A DNA stretch of 64,000 bases from Parabacteroides sp. Marseille-P3160 (lineage in GTDB: Bacteria; Bacteroidota; Bacteroidia; Bacteroidales; Tannerellaceae), in contig NZ_LT799418.1 in NCBI RefSeq assembly GCF_900162725.1, forward strand, positions 516,699 to 580,698, given 5' to 3'. This document shows positions 50,140-57,657 of the stretch, piece by piece; position 1 is the first letter of the stretch; each line of letters begins with the position of its first letter. The notes below the pieces were generated by a model, which saw only the letters and a list, made by a program, of their open reading frames with translations, was not told where the DNA came from and did no database searches. The position numbers and the translations under genes are program-made.

Positions 50140-51657
50140 ATGGAAAAAGATAGAATGTTTTTCTACAACGAGACTAATCCTCCCACGTCAGTAAGCCCGA
50201 ACGGAACATACTACATAAAGAGGAAATACACGACGGAAATTTGGGTTAAGTTTAACAATCACATCGAGCTGATGTCTATTATCGATATAGCGAATATGGA
50301 TAACTACTGGTATGGTATACGAAAGACAAAGGCGAATGATTCAAAACTTCCTACACGTGTGGGTTCCTTGCAAATGCATAAGGATCTTCCTGTGCAAAAC
50401 GGTATATACCGTTACCTTGCCACTCCTAATGGAGATGTTAAGCTTGGAAATGAGGATTCAACGGTAGATGAAAACGGAAATACAGTTGCGATAGATGGTA
50501 GCAACGGGAATCTTTTGCTTCGTGTGCCGGACTTTTATCTTAAAGTGGTTGATACGGACGAATATACGGAATGGCGCATTTCCCCTTATGCTCTACCTGG
50601 TTTTGAACTTATTTCCGTGTTCGACATTGCTCCTACATTCTCTACTTACGATAATGTTAACAATAGGGCTGCGACTGTTTGTAGTCTTATATGGGATGAA
50701 AATGAAATCGCAAGGGATGCGAACGGATTCCCTATTGTGACGGCTAATGCCGCCCGTTTCCGGGGCGCAAACAACGCCTCCGACAGCGATGGAACGGCTA
50801 AATCAGGACTCGGAATGGCTCGAACAGCTATCGCATCGGCCGACATAATTAATAAATGTAAGGCAGTGGGTGCAGACTACAATAACAGCTCCGGATTAGC
50901 ATATAATGCACTTGCGCTCCTCTACTATATCGAGTATTGCAATTTCGATATTCAGGAAACCTATAATCCTATTTTGGATTCTAACGGATACCATCAGGGA
51001 GGACTTGGTAATGGCACCGCAGTAAATGGTACAGAATGGCTTAATTTTAATGCCTATTATCCTTTTATTCCCTCTTTAGTTACGGCTAAAATAGGAAATA
51101 AGACAGGCCTTGTAAGTTACACTATAAAAAACTGGAAAAATACGGGTACGGGAGAAGCTCCGATATATGAAGACAAAGTAGTCAATGTGGCATCTTATCG
51201 TGGTTTTGAACTACCGTCTGAATATATCCTTTTAATATCATCCGATTATGCCGTATGGCATCAAACAGCCGACCAGGGAGGAAAATCCCTTTGCTATTTC
51301 TGTAAAGATATTAGTAAAATAGTTGTTCCGTCAGATAATCAGGCCACTGTTCCGGATGGATATGAACTTATCGCCGAGTTACCCCGTGTGGATGGATATA
51401 TAAAAACTGTTTCCCCAAATATACACATGATGCCTACTTCCGTTGGTGGGGCCGCGAATAAGACTTACTGCGACTATTACTATTGTCCTACGGATGATGC
51501 ATCACCTTCCTATGGCTGGTTCTCTACCCGTTTTGTTGGCAATGCGTCTTATGGGGCGTATGCCGGTTGGCGTTGTGCGTTTACGCATTATCGGTTTGCG
51601 TTTGCGTATGCGTTTCACGGGTTCCGCTTGTGCCGGGAAAAGCGAATAAGTGCTTAG
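50140..51657 (+). CDS. Lectin-like tail adhesin with variable-region-like C-terminus
   Basis: A 505-residue protein at the end of the tail module. Residues 1-110 look like a fibre attachment part. The rest resembles C-type-lectin-like / formylglycine-enzyme-fold target proteins of diversity-generating retroelements (WRISPYALPG, YRGFELPSEYILLIS, YDYYYCP-type region before the end). The last 45 residues (FSTRFVGNASYGAYAG ... FRLCREKRISA) are dominated by A, F, Y, W, R, H and C codons of the NNT form between fixed GCG codons. It is probably the receptor-binding protein. No reverse transcriptase or template repeat is in the window. Confidence 0.65.
   Translation: MEKDRMFFYNETNPPTSVSPNGTYYIKRKYTTEIWVKFNNHIELMSIIDIANMDNYWYGIRKTKANDSKLPTRVGSLQMHKDLPVQNGIYRYLATPNGDVKLGNEDSTVDENGNTVAIDGSNGNLLLRVPDFYLKVVDTDEYTEWRISPYALPGFELISVFDIAPTFSTYDNVNNRAATVCSLIWDENEIARDANGFPIVTANAARFRGANNASDSDGTAKSGLGMARTAIASADIINKCKAVGADYNNSSGLAYNALALLYYIEYCNFDIQETYNPILDSNGYHQGGLGNGTAVNGTEWLNFNAYYPFIPSLVTAKIGNKTGLVSYTIKNWKNTGTGEAPIYEDKVVNVASYRGFELPSEYILLISSDYAVWHQTADQGGKSLCYFCKDISKIVVPSDNQATVPDGYELIAELPRVDGYIKTVSPNIHMMPTSVGGAANKTYCDYYYCPTDDASPSYGWFSTRFVGNASYGAYAGWRCAFTHYRFAFAYAFHGFRLCREKRISA
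51535..51635 (+). other. Putative DGR-type variable repeat
   Basis: From GTT 51535 the codons alternate fixed GCG/GGG/ACG with TTT, TAT, CAT, CGT, TGT and TCT. That is the pattern expected when AAT codons of a template are randomised at their adenines. Adenine is scarce on the coding strand here. Confidence 0.5.
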
Positions 51658-51673
51658 GCGGCCAGCGGGCTGC
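51658..51673 (+). other. GC-rich hairpin directly after the adhesin stop
   Basis: A 6-bp stem GCGGCC/GGCTGC (one G-T pair) with a 4-nt loop starts at the base after the stop. DGR variable regions often have such a hairpin just downstream; it could equally be a weak mRNA 3' structure. Confidence 0.4.
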
Positions 51674-51713
51674 ACGGAAGAACATCGGAAAAACATTTTA
51701 AAAATGGCGATAA

Positions 51714-52076
51714 ATGGAAAGATTGACTAAAAAGCTTTTTTCAACATTCAGGCCGAACATATTCGACTGGATAAACGATTATCAGGTGTTGTATAATCAC
51801 AATATCGAGGAAGGTGTGCAGGAAGAAACAGAAGGTTTTTTTTATGATTCACTACTGGTTGACTATCCTGTTAACTCTAATACTATATTCAAAACGCTGA
51901 TAGAGGAACTATATCCTGTATCGGTTGAGAATAAGCTACGTAATGACTATGAGGCTTCTGTGCTTGGTATAGTTACCGAGGAGAGGAAACAACCCTATTT
52001 GAATTTCCTGGCATTAAGAAAAAACACTCATGAAATGGTAGAACAAGACTGCATAGATAACGGCATAGCATTATGA
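51714..52076 (+). CDS. Small tail-region protein, function unknown
   Basis: A 120-residue protein (ERLTKKLFSTFRPNIFDWINDYQVLYNHNIEEG ... LNFLALRKNTHEMVEQDCIDNG). It is helical and acidic. It lies between two adhesin-type genes, overlapping the next by 4 bp, so it may be a fibre assembly chaperone. It shows no similarity to reverse transcriptase or Avd that I can see. Confidence 0.5.
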   Translation: MERLTKKLFSTFRPNIFDWINDYQVLYNHNIEEGVQEETEGFFYDSLLVDYPVNSNTIFKTLIEELYPVSVENKLRNDYEASVLGIVTEERKQPYLNFLALRKNTHEMVEQDCIDNGIAL

Positions 52077-52342
52077 AAAGGTTTGCTGACTTTGGAATAC
52101 AGATGAAGATGGGGAGCAAGAAGAGCTTTGATTGCCCGGAGGTATCAATTTATTCTGTCCTTAACACAGAGATAGAAGTTGTAGACTTCGAAAAGGTGAA
52201 TACATCTTTTGGGGAAGGACGGCATCTTGTGCTGTTTAGGCAAAAATGGACAACTTCAAAAGTTTTTTACATAATCGGCGCCTATCTCGAATGCGTTGGA
52301 TGCTATCCCCGAAGATGGTTTCCCGTTTCTTGCAACGGTTAA
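52073..52342 (+). CDS. Small tail-region protein, function unknown
   Basis: An 89-residue protein (KRFADFGIQMKMGSKKSFDCPEVS ... YIIGAYLECVGCYPRRWFPV). Coupled to the preceding gene by ATGA. Possibly a fibre chaperone; not recognised. The region 52343-52380 is a short spacer before the next fibre gene. Confidence 0.45.
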   Translation: MKRFADFGIQMKMGSKKSFDCPEVSIYSVLNTEIEVVDFEKVNTSFGEGRHLVLFRQKWTTSKVFYIIGAYLECVGCYPRRWFPVSCNG

Positions 52343-52380
52343 ACAGAGAGTATTCGGAAAATCAAAAACATTTTATTTGA

Positions 52381-53412
52381 ATGAAATACTTTATACCATA
52401 CTCTAAAAAAGAAGATGGATCCTACGAAAGGATGGATGGATTCATCGGAGAGCCGGGAAAATCCCCAGTCATCCGTGATAGCTCTGCATTAGGCTATAAA
52501 ACTTGGTGGGTATATGACAATGACCTGAAGGATTATGTAGATACCGGCGTCAGGGTGGAGGCTATAGTAGCTATCGAAGATGGTACTATTCAATTCACCG
52601 GGGCGGCTTCGAGACAGAATCTTACATCCGGGGAAAAACTTTCAATTTCGCTCGGTAAGATTTGGAAGTGGTTTGCCGACCTCGGAAGCCTTGCGTTTAA
52701 GAGTGCTGTTGCGTGGGGTACAGACATAACGGGTATACCGTCTTGGATAGGATCGAGCAAGCCGTCTTATACGAAATCGGAAATAGGCTTAGGAAGTGTA
52801 GATAACACGTCCGATGCAAGCAAACCGATTTCAACCGCAGCCCAAACAGCCCTGAACGCAAAAGCTAACCTCGTAGACGGTAAGGTTCCGGCAAGCGAAT
52901 TACCTTCCTATGTAGACGATGTATTAGAAGGAACTCTGTACTCCGAAACGGAGTTTAGAAATGTTCAAAACGTGGCCTACACGCCGGAATCAGGTAAAAT
53001 CTATACTGACCTTACGACGAATCTACAATATAGGTGGTCTGGCAGCGTATACGTCGTTATCTCCCCGTCGTTGGCATTAGGGGAAACGAGTAACACGGCT
53101 TTTGCAGGAAATAGAGGAAAGGCGGTAGAGGACAGATTAGCCGGGATCGCTCAAGTTAACGGATCTTCAACTTTGGCTACTTCTGCGTGGGTGTTGAATA
53201 CTACTTCAAATCTCTATGAAGCAACAATCTCTAATGCATCCATCAAATCAACATCTATAATCGACGCGGCAACGGCAGATGAATCTTACGATGCTGCTGC
53301 GGATGCACAGCTTTACCCTTCGATTGACGTATCGGCCGGATCATTCAAAGTGAAGGCTAAAAGCCAACCTACAGGAGATGTGATTATAAACTATTCAATT
53401 ATAAACCTATGA
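52381..53412 (+). CDS. Tail fibre protein
   Basis: A 343-residue fibre-type protein. It starts KYFIPYSKKEDGSYERMDGFIGEPGKSPVIRDSSALG and contains SYTKSEIGLGSVDNTSDASKPISTAAQTALNAKA, a common phage fibre repeat (GLGNVDNTSDADKPIS). The C-terminal part is beta-rich. It overlaps the LamG-like gene by 4 bp. Confidence 0.8.
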   Translation: MKYFIPYSKKEDGSYERMDGFIGEPGKSPVIRDSSALGYKTWWVYDNDLKDYVDTGVRVEAIVAIEDGTIQFTGAASRQNLTSGEKLSISLGKIWKWFADLGSLAFKSAVAWGTDITGIPSWIGSSKPSYTKSEIGLGSVDNTSDASKPISTAAQTALNAKANLVDGKVPASELPSYVDDVLEGTLYSETEFRNVQNVAYTPESGKIYTDLTTNLQYRWSGSVYVVISPSLALGETSNTAFAGNRGKAVEDRLAGIAQVNGSSTLATSAWVLNTTSNLYEATISNASIKSTSIIDAATADESYDAAADAQLYPSIDVSAGSFKVKAKSQPTGDVIINYSIINL

Positions 53413-54245
53413 GCGGATATTTAAGAGCGCCAGGCGGGGGCGGGTTGACAATAAACAAGGAAGAGGTTAGTATAACCCCGACTATCGACGTTACAAAGGG
53501 AGATATAGTATACCTTAAAAACGGTACGTACTCTAAATTGTATCTCGATAACTATGAGAGGCAATACCTTATAAAGAAGTCCGCAACCGCAAATACACAG
53601 ACAACTGCATATTTGATCCTAACGGCAGACATAAGTACAAAGTTCCTTTTTCACGCTGAGAATAACATTGCGGATGATTCCGAAAGCAATTTATATGGGA
53701 CAATAACAGGAAGCGTTAATTATTCAGCGGGAAAATTCGGACAAGGGGTATCGGCAGGTAGTTCAAGTTCATCTATTGATTTTGATTCTATAGGATCTGT
53801 CTTAAATCTTCCGTCGTGGAGCGAATTTGCAGTCGAGTGGTGGGAGAAAAGGTCTTCTACGGCAGACTCAGGGGGTGTTGTGTCTATAGCAGCGAATAAA
53901 TCATCTACATTTTCGAGGTATGTCTTCGGACAAAGTTATAGCGGAACACTGTATTTCGTAATAAATGAAACAACTATCTCGATGGGGACAATCGAAGCAA
54001 ATGACTGGAGGCATCTAAGGGTAACAAAATCAGGAAATACATATAAGACGTGGAAAAACGGGGTATTGGTAGCAACAACAACAAGTTCCGCCGCATTTAC
54101 GCCTGTTGTTATGTGGCTTCTCAATACGACGAAGAACGCATCTGCATTTACTGGTCTTGTTATAGACGAATTGAGGATATCGGATGTGGTTCGGGATACG
54201 GACAATTTCGCGCCTCCATCCGGGCCATTCGGAAGATATAACTAA
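53409..54245 (+). CDS. LamG/concanavalin-like tail protein
   Basis: A 278-residue protein whose C-terminal about 190 residues form a LamG-type jelly roll: FHAENNIADDSESNLYGTITGSVNYSAGKFGQGVS, FAVEWWEKRSS, NDWRHLRVTKSGNTYKTWKNGVLVATT and VIDELRISDVVRDTDNF. Such domains bind glycans, which suits capsule or polysaccharide recognition by the phage. It is the last tail gene before lysis. Confidence 0.82.
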   Translation: MSGYLRAPGGGGLTINKEEVSITPTIDVTKGDIVYLKNGTYSKLYLDNYERQYLIKKSATANTQTTAYLILTADISTKFLFHAENNIADDSESNLYGTITGSVNYSAGKFGQGVSAGSSSSSIDFDSIGSVLNLPSWSEFAVEWWEKRSSTADSGGVVSIAANKSSTFSRYVFGQSYSGTLYFVINETTISMGTIEANDWRHLRVTKSGNTYKTWKNGVLVATTTSSAAFTPVVMWLLNTTKNASAFTGLVIDELRISDVVRDTDNFAPPSGPFGRYN

Positions 54246-54277
54246 TAACCGGGCATGTGCCCACAAATTTTTTAAAT

Positions 54278-54730
54278 ATGAAAACTAAAATTTTATTGTT
54301 TATCGCGATGTTATTCGCAAGTGTAACGTGCTTATTTGCACAAGTTGACTCAACGGCCGCAATCGGTTCCGATCCAGGATGGAATGTTTGGAATCTTATC
54401 TTTCCCGGGGACTTTTCCTCTTTTGCTTCTGTGACCGCTATTATAGCTGTTGCGATTACTCAAGTAGTCAAGTGGGTTGCTAAACTTACAGGAAAAGAAA
54501 TTACGAAAGCAATTTACAAGATTCTGATTTCAATCGCCGTATCGGCCGTTTATCTTGTTTTCGGGTATTTAAGCGGAAAAGCCGTATTTCTTCAGGGGGC
54601 AGAATGGTATGAGATCGTACTGACTATTCTTGTTGCTGGATTAAGCGGATCCGGGGCCTTCGATCTATTAAAGAGTTTAGTGTCGAAAGAGGAGAAAGAT
54701 ACAAGCGTGGAAATTGGTGTTGTAAAATAA
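54278..54730 (+). CDS. Holin-like membrane protein
   Basis: About 150 residues from ATG 54278 (MKTKILLFIAMLFASVTCLFAQ, a signal-peptide-like start); a longer start at 54257 exists. After a short exported part, three hydrophobic helices are seen (about 46-66, 84-102 and 111-131), and the tail is charged (SKEEKDTSVEIG). Position before the endolysin supports a holin. The signal peptide at the front is unusual and may place the N-terminus outside. Confidence 0.6.
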   Translation: MKTKILLFIAMLFASVTCLFAQVDSTAAIGSDPGWNVWNLIFPGDFSSFASVTAIIAVAITQVVKWVAKLTGKEITKAIYKILISIAVSAVYLVFGYLSGKAVFLQGAEWYEIVLTILVAGLSGSGAFDLLKSLVSKEEKDTSVEIGVVK

Positions 54731-54795
54731 GGCAATTAGAGTTTAGGTTATCCAGAGGGGCGGTTACGGCCGTCCCTGTTTAAAAAGAAAAGAAG

Positions 54796-55242
54796 ATGGA
54801 TCGCATTTGGGAAATTATTAGCGGAATATTATTACTGGGAAACATACCTTGGTTTTTATACGTAAAAGCAGAAAGAAAAAAACATAACGCGGAAGCTAAT
54901 CAGGCAGACGCGGAAGCGGAAAAAGTAAAGATAGACTTACAGCAAGATCAATACGATTATTTAACCGCGAAACTTACACAATACCAGAAGGAATACAGAG
55001 AGATACAAGAACAGTTTAATGCCGCGACGGATAAATACACAAAAGAACTTATTGCGATCCGAATCGAATTTTCGGATAAAATAAACGAAAAATGCAACGA
55101 AATAGCCGAGACAAAAAGCAAGGTTACTTTTTATAGAGGATTCCGGTGTTACAAATCCGATTGCAAGTTAAGGGATCAGGTGTACAAGAAAAAGGAAAAA
55201 GATGGCGACAACAAAATACCCGAGGGGATTACGGAACAATAA
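54796..55242 (+). CDS. Membrane-anchored coiled-coil protein of the lysis module (Rz-like)
   Basis: A 148-residue protein. An N-terminal membrane helix (IISGILLLGNIPWFLYV) is followed by a long charged coiled coil (about 30-115), then CYKSDCKLRDQVYKKKEKDG. The topology suits an i-spanin or a holin accessory. It overlaps the endolysin gene by 41 bp. Because the 55866 gene already has both anchors of a spanin, the role is open. Confidence 0.55.
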   Translation: MDRIWEIISGILLLGNIPWFLYVKAERKKHNAEANQADAEAEKVKIDLQQDQYDYLTAKLTQYQKEYREIQEQFNAATDKYTKELIAIRIEFSDKINEKCNEIAETKSKVTFYRGFRCYKSDCKLRDQVYKKKEKDGDNKIPEGITEQ

Positions 55243-55621
55243 CCCCGGAAACATCAGAATTAATTCAGACAAGTTTCAAGGCGAGGTTATCCCGTCAAAA
55301 GACAAAAGTTTCAAAACTTTTGTTTCGATGGCATACGGCTACCGGTCGATGTTCCGCATAATCAGGAACTATAAGCTGATATATAAGTTAAATACGCTCC
55401 GGGAATGGATATACCGGTGGGCCCCCCCGGAGGACAGTAATGATACAGAAGCTTATATTAAAAGTGTATCGAATAACGCGAAGGTTCGTCCGGACGTGGA
55501 AATCGATGTAAACAACGAAGATCTGATGTGCCGGATTATAGCTGCTATGTCGGGGGTTGAAAATGGAATACCGGCTGTTATGGGGGACGTAAGGGCCGGA
55601 TGGAAACTTCTTACAATATAA
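55202..55621 (+). CDS. Endolysin-like structural protein (lysozyme-like fold)
   Basis: A 139-residue protein starting TTKYPRGLRNNNPGNIRINSDKF, the conserved beginning of a phage P5-like lytic transglycosylase / structural lysozyme family. FKTFVSMAYGYRSMFRIIRNYK and the middle WAPPEDSNDTEAYIKSV also fit. It should cut peptidoglycan at lysis. It overlaps the previous gene and has no signal peptide, so it depends on the holin. Confidence 0.82.
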   Translation: MATTKYPRGLRNNNPGNIRINSDKFQGEVIPSKDKSFKTFVSMAYGYRSMFRIIRNYKLIYKLNTLREWIYRWAPPEDSNDTEAYIKSVSNNAKVRPDVEIDVNNEDLMCRIIAAMSGVENGIPAVMGDVRAGWKLLTI

Positions 55622-55698
55622 CGATTAATCTGTCAAGATTATTATTTTTCACCAGCTCCGTAGGTTCGTACCCTACGGAGTATTAAAAAATTGATATT

Positions 55699-55869
55699 AT
55701 GACACAACAGGAGTTTGAAAAAGCATTCACCCGGCCGGCAAAGGTCTACCACAAAGGCAGGGAATATGAAGTAAATGCAGTTGATTTCGATCGAAAGCAA
55801 ATCGGGCTGCTCGACGTAAATAGCGTAGACGGAACGAAATGGGTAGAAATTGAAAAGGTAGGGTTATGA
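55699..55869 (+). CDS. Small phage protein in the lysis module
   Basis: 56 residues (MTQQEFEKAFTRPAKVYHKG, REYEVNAVDFDRKQIGLLDV ...). A compact beta-type protein coupled to the spanin-like gene by ATGA. No family recognised. Confidence 0.5.
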   Translation: MTQQEFEKAFTRPAKVYHKGREYEVNAVDFDRKQIGLLDVNSVDGTKWVEIEKVGL

Positions 55870-56255
55870 AACAGGTATTCTACTTATTAGTGTCGCTCGC
55901 AATGTTTTCCGGATGCCGGTCGATTAAATATGTTCCGGTCGAAAGTGTGCGTACGGAATATAAGGATAAGATACAACGCGATAGCATTTATCAGCTCGAC
56001 AGTGTACGTGTTTATCAACTCGGCGATACGGTGTACTTTAATAAGTATAAGTACATCTACCGCTATAATACTGTCCGGGATAGCGTCTATATACGCGATT
56101 CTATACAGGTTCCGTTCCCGGTAGAAAAAGAGCTAACCCGCTGGCAAAAAACGAAGATGGATTTCGGAGGCTGGGCGATGGGTGTTGCGTCCGGGTTGCT
56201 AATCATAGGGATAGGGTATATAGTTATTTGGCTAACGAAGAAATTAAAGAAATAG
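55866..56255 (+). CDS. Spanin-like lipoprotein with C-terminal membrane anchor (prophage copy)
   Basis: 129 residues with lipobox MFSGC (cysteine 17), a charged periplasmic part with repeated DS-V-Y units (DSIYQLDSVRVYQLGDTVYF, RDSVYIRDSIQV) and a C-terminal transmembrane helix (about 104-123, MGVASGLLIIGIGYIVIWL) ending KKLKK. Both anchors in one chain match a unimolecular spanin. It has the same plan as the resident protein at 19368-19823 but little direct sequence similarity. It follows the endolysin and is followed by a terminator. Confidence 0.65.
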   Translation: MKQVFYLLVSLAMFSGCRSIKYVPVESVRTEYKDKIQRDSIYQLDSVRVYQLGDTVYFNKYKYIYRYNTVRDSVYIRDSIQVPFPVEKELTRWQKTKMDFGGWAMGVASGLLIIGIGYIVIWLTKKLKK

Positions 56256-56289
56256 ATATTAATACTAAGTAAAATTCTCAATCTGTTTG

Positions 56290-56323
56290 CCGCCTTTGTT
56301 CGTGAGAATAGAGGCGGTTTTTT
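56290..56323 (+). terminator. Terminator after the lysis module
   Basis: A 6-bp stem CCGCCT/AGGCGG (56290-56295 with 56312-56317) is followed by six T. It ends the long rightward late transcript. Confidence 0.75.
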
Positions 56324-56414
56324 ATTGTTTTTTTCAAAAATAAATGGCTAAATGTTTTTATAATAACAAATATGTTATTACATTTGTAATGTCAAACAAT
56401 TAAAGCTATTAAGA

Positions 56415-56561
56415 ATGAAAAAAACAGAAAAGATCAGGAGGCAAGCAGAGAGGGATTTACTCTTTTACCTCCGTTACTTTAAAAAGTTTCCTCCGGATAC
56501 GAGGGAAAGGTTTCAGAGAGAGATAGACCGGTTGATAGAGTTTCTCAAAGAATTAGAGTAA
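56415..56561 (+). CDS. Small basic-acidic helical protein
   Basis: 48 residues (MKKTEKIRRQAERDLLFYLR, YFKKFPPDTRERFQREIDRL ...). Helical, probably DNA- or protein-binding. It has its own short unit after the late terminator, before a perfect hairpin. Confidence 0.5.
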   Translation: MKKTEKIRRQAERDLLFYLRYFKKFPPDTRERFQREIDRLIEFLKELE

Positions 56562-56568
56562 AAACAAG

Positions 56569-56586
56569 CCCCCTCGAAAGAGGGGG
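56569..56586 (+). other. GNRA hairpin between two small genes
   Basis: CCCCCTC/GAGGGGG with a GAAA loop, a perfect 7-bp stem. No T run follows, so it is more likely an mRNA-stabilising or processing structure than a terminator. The next ATG is 19 bp on. Confidence 0.5.
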
Positions 56587-56605
56587 TATAAAACAAAAAA
56601 AAGGT

Positions 56606-56998
56606 ATGGATAAGAAAATACAAGAATTAAAAGAACGTTTCCGGGTAGCAAAAACCGATAAGGAACTGGAAGAAATAGACAAAGAGATAGATTCACTATC
56701 AAGTAATAATAAGGTTGAATTTGCCGGCAAAATGTTGGATTCGATACAGGAAACAAATAAGGAACTAGAAGAAGCCATCTTGCGTGAAAAGCTAAAAGAT
56801 ATACTACCTGCGATATCGGTGTCACACCTCGCAAAAGAATATTTTCAAAAGTCTCCGCAATGGTTTTATCAGAGGCTAAATGGTAACATAGTAAACAATA
56901 AAAAAGCATCGTTTACGAGAGAAGAACTAGGCATATTAGCACATGCGCTAACAGATATTTCAGATAAGATAAAACAGTCGGTAGCTTTAGTTGTTTGA
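56606..56998 (+). CDS. DUF5053-like phage protein
   Basis: A 130-residue protein with a charged coiled coil (1-70) and a conserved end LPAISVSHLAKEYFQKSPQWFYQRLNGN, then FTREELGILAHALTDISDKI. This is the DUF5053 pattern, common at the edges of Bacteroidota phages. Function unknown. It is the last phage gene before attR. Confidence 0.75.
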   Translation: MDKKIQELKERFRVAKTDKELEEIDKEIDSLSSNNKVEFAGKMLDSIQETNKELEEAILREKLKDILPAISVSHLAKEYFQKSPQWFYQRLNGNIVNNKKASFTREELGILAHALTDISDKIKQSVALVV

Positions 56999-57020
56999 CA
57001 GTAGCTTAGTTTCCGATTGT

Positions 57021-57047
57021 GCCCCGGCTTATTAGGTCGGGGCTTTT
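57021..57047 (+). terminator. Terminator at the right end of the prophage
   Basis: GCCCCG/CGGGGC (57021-57026 with 57038-57043) followed by TTTT. It isolates phage transcripts from host genes to the right. Confidence 0.7.
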
Positions 57048-57073
57048 ACTTGCAAAAAATTTGCAAATTGCAA
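57048..57073. repeat. Integrase arm-type sites, right cluster
   Basis: ACTTGCAA at 57048 and near-copies at 57059 (ATTTGCAA) and 57066 (AATTGCAA), the same repeat as beside attL. Two clusters flanking the core fit the P and P' arms of a lambda-type attP. Confidence 0.6.
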
Positions 57074-57120
57074 ATGAATATACTATATTATATTATGAAA
57101 CAATTGTTTATATTCATTAA

Positions 57121-57174
57121 TTAGGCTACACAGAGTAGCACGGCCATTATTAATTGGATGTTCATCCGTTTCAT
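57121..57174 (-). pseudogene. Holin-like gene, 5' part, interrupted by the prophage
   Basis: The host start ATG 57174 begins MKRMNIQLIMAVLLCVA and then meets TAA supplied by phage sequence directly after the attR core. A second ATG at 57165 is also possible. Restored through the 19-bp core, the frame continues to 20264 (64 residues). It begins 11 bp after the HU-like gene stop, so it is the second gene of the host operon. Confidence 0.7.
57124..57142. other. attR core, 19-bp direct repeat
   Basis: Identical to 20408-20426. Phage sequence lies left and the 5' part of the holin-like gene lies right. Confidence 0.92.
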
Positions 57175-57185
57175 TTACACTGACT

Positions 57186-57617
57186 TTAGAGTTCCGGTTT
57201 GTCGTCTCCTTCTTCCGGATCCGTTTCCTCATCCGTCTGTAAAGAGAACTTGACGGTCTTCCGGGTCTCTTGTAAAGACCCAGACGGTGTGAAGACAATC
57301 TTCGGCTTGCGGAGCAGCGAAGTATCGAAATCCTTCTTTTCATCCACCCGGTCGCTACTTACGGAGAGGCGGAAATTACCGAAGGAATCGAACTGCACGA
57401 TGCGTCCCTGCTTCAATTCATAATCCATCACGAAATTAAGGGAATCCAGGACCGCCTTGACATCGGCGCTGGAGATGGAACTTCTGGCTGAAATCAGTTG
57501 ACATAAGGCAGCCAGATTGGTCTTGCCCTGACTGACGTTACGTGCCATTAACTTATACCCTGAATCCTTTACACCTGGTTTTGCGGGTGTCTTTACTAAT
57601 TTAATAAACTGTGCCAT
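57186..57617 (-). CDS. HU-like DNA-binding protein (Bacteroidales long form)
   Basis: 143 residues of the HU/IHF fold in the Bacteroidales variant: KLVKTPAKPGVKDSGYKLMARNVSQGKTNLAALCQLISARSSISSADVKAVLDSLNFVMDYELKQGRIVQFDSFGNFRLSVSS. An acidic tail ends TDEETDPEEGDDKPEL. Such proteins commonly accompany peptidoglycan-hydrolase genes in small cassettes of this order. It is the first gene of the operon split by the prophage and retains its own promoter. Confidence 0.85.
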   Translation of the reverse strand: MAQFIKLVKTPAKPGVKDSGYKLMARNVSQGKTNLAALCQLISARSSISSADVKAVLDSLNFVMDYELKQGRIVQFDSFGNFRLSVSSDRVDEKKDFDTSLLRKPKIVFTPSGSLQETRKTVKFSLQTDEETDPEEGDDKPEL

Positions 57618-57657
57618 AATTTGAAAATTTAAATGATTAATTAAAAATGATTACTTT

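Larger units (their letters stand above)
20408..57142. mobile_element. Prophage of about 36.7 kb (HK97-type siphophage gene set)
   Basis: The element is bounded by an identical 19-bp sequence at 20408-20426 and 57124-57142. It starts with an integrase gene beside attL and contains repressor, nuclease, replication-type, packaging, capsid, tail, adhesin and lysis genes in the order of HK97-fold siphophages. All structural genes are on the plus strand with tight overlaps and no broken frames, so it looks complete. The host gene at the site is split in frame. The sequence is somewhat more AT-rich than the core genes on either side. Confidence 0.93.

Noticed and set aside
51714-52342. Search for a reverse transcriptase or Avd after the variable-region-like adhesin
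   Set aside because: The two following proteins lack the RT YxDD motif and Avd-like features; the DGR idea rests on the codon pattern only.
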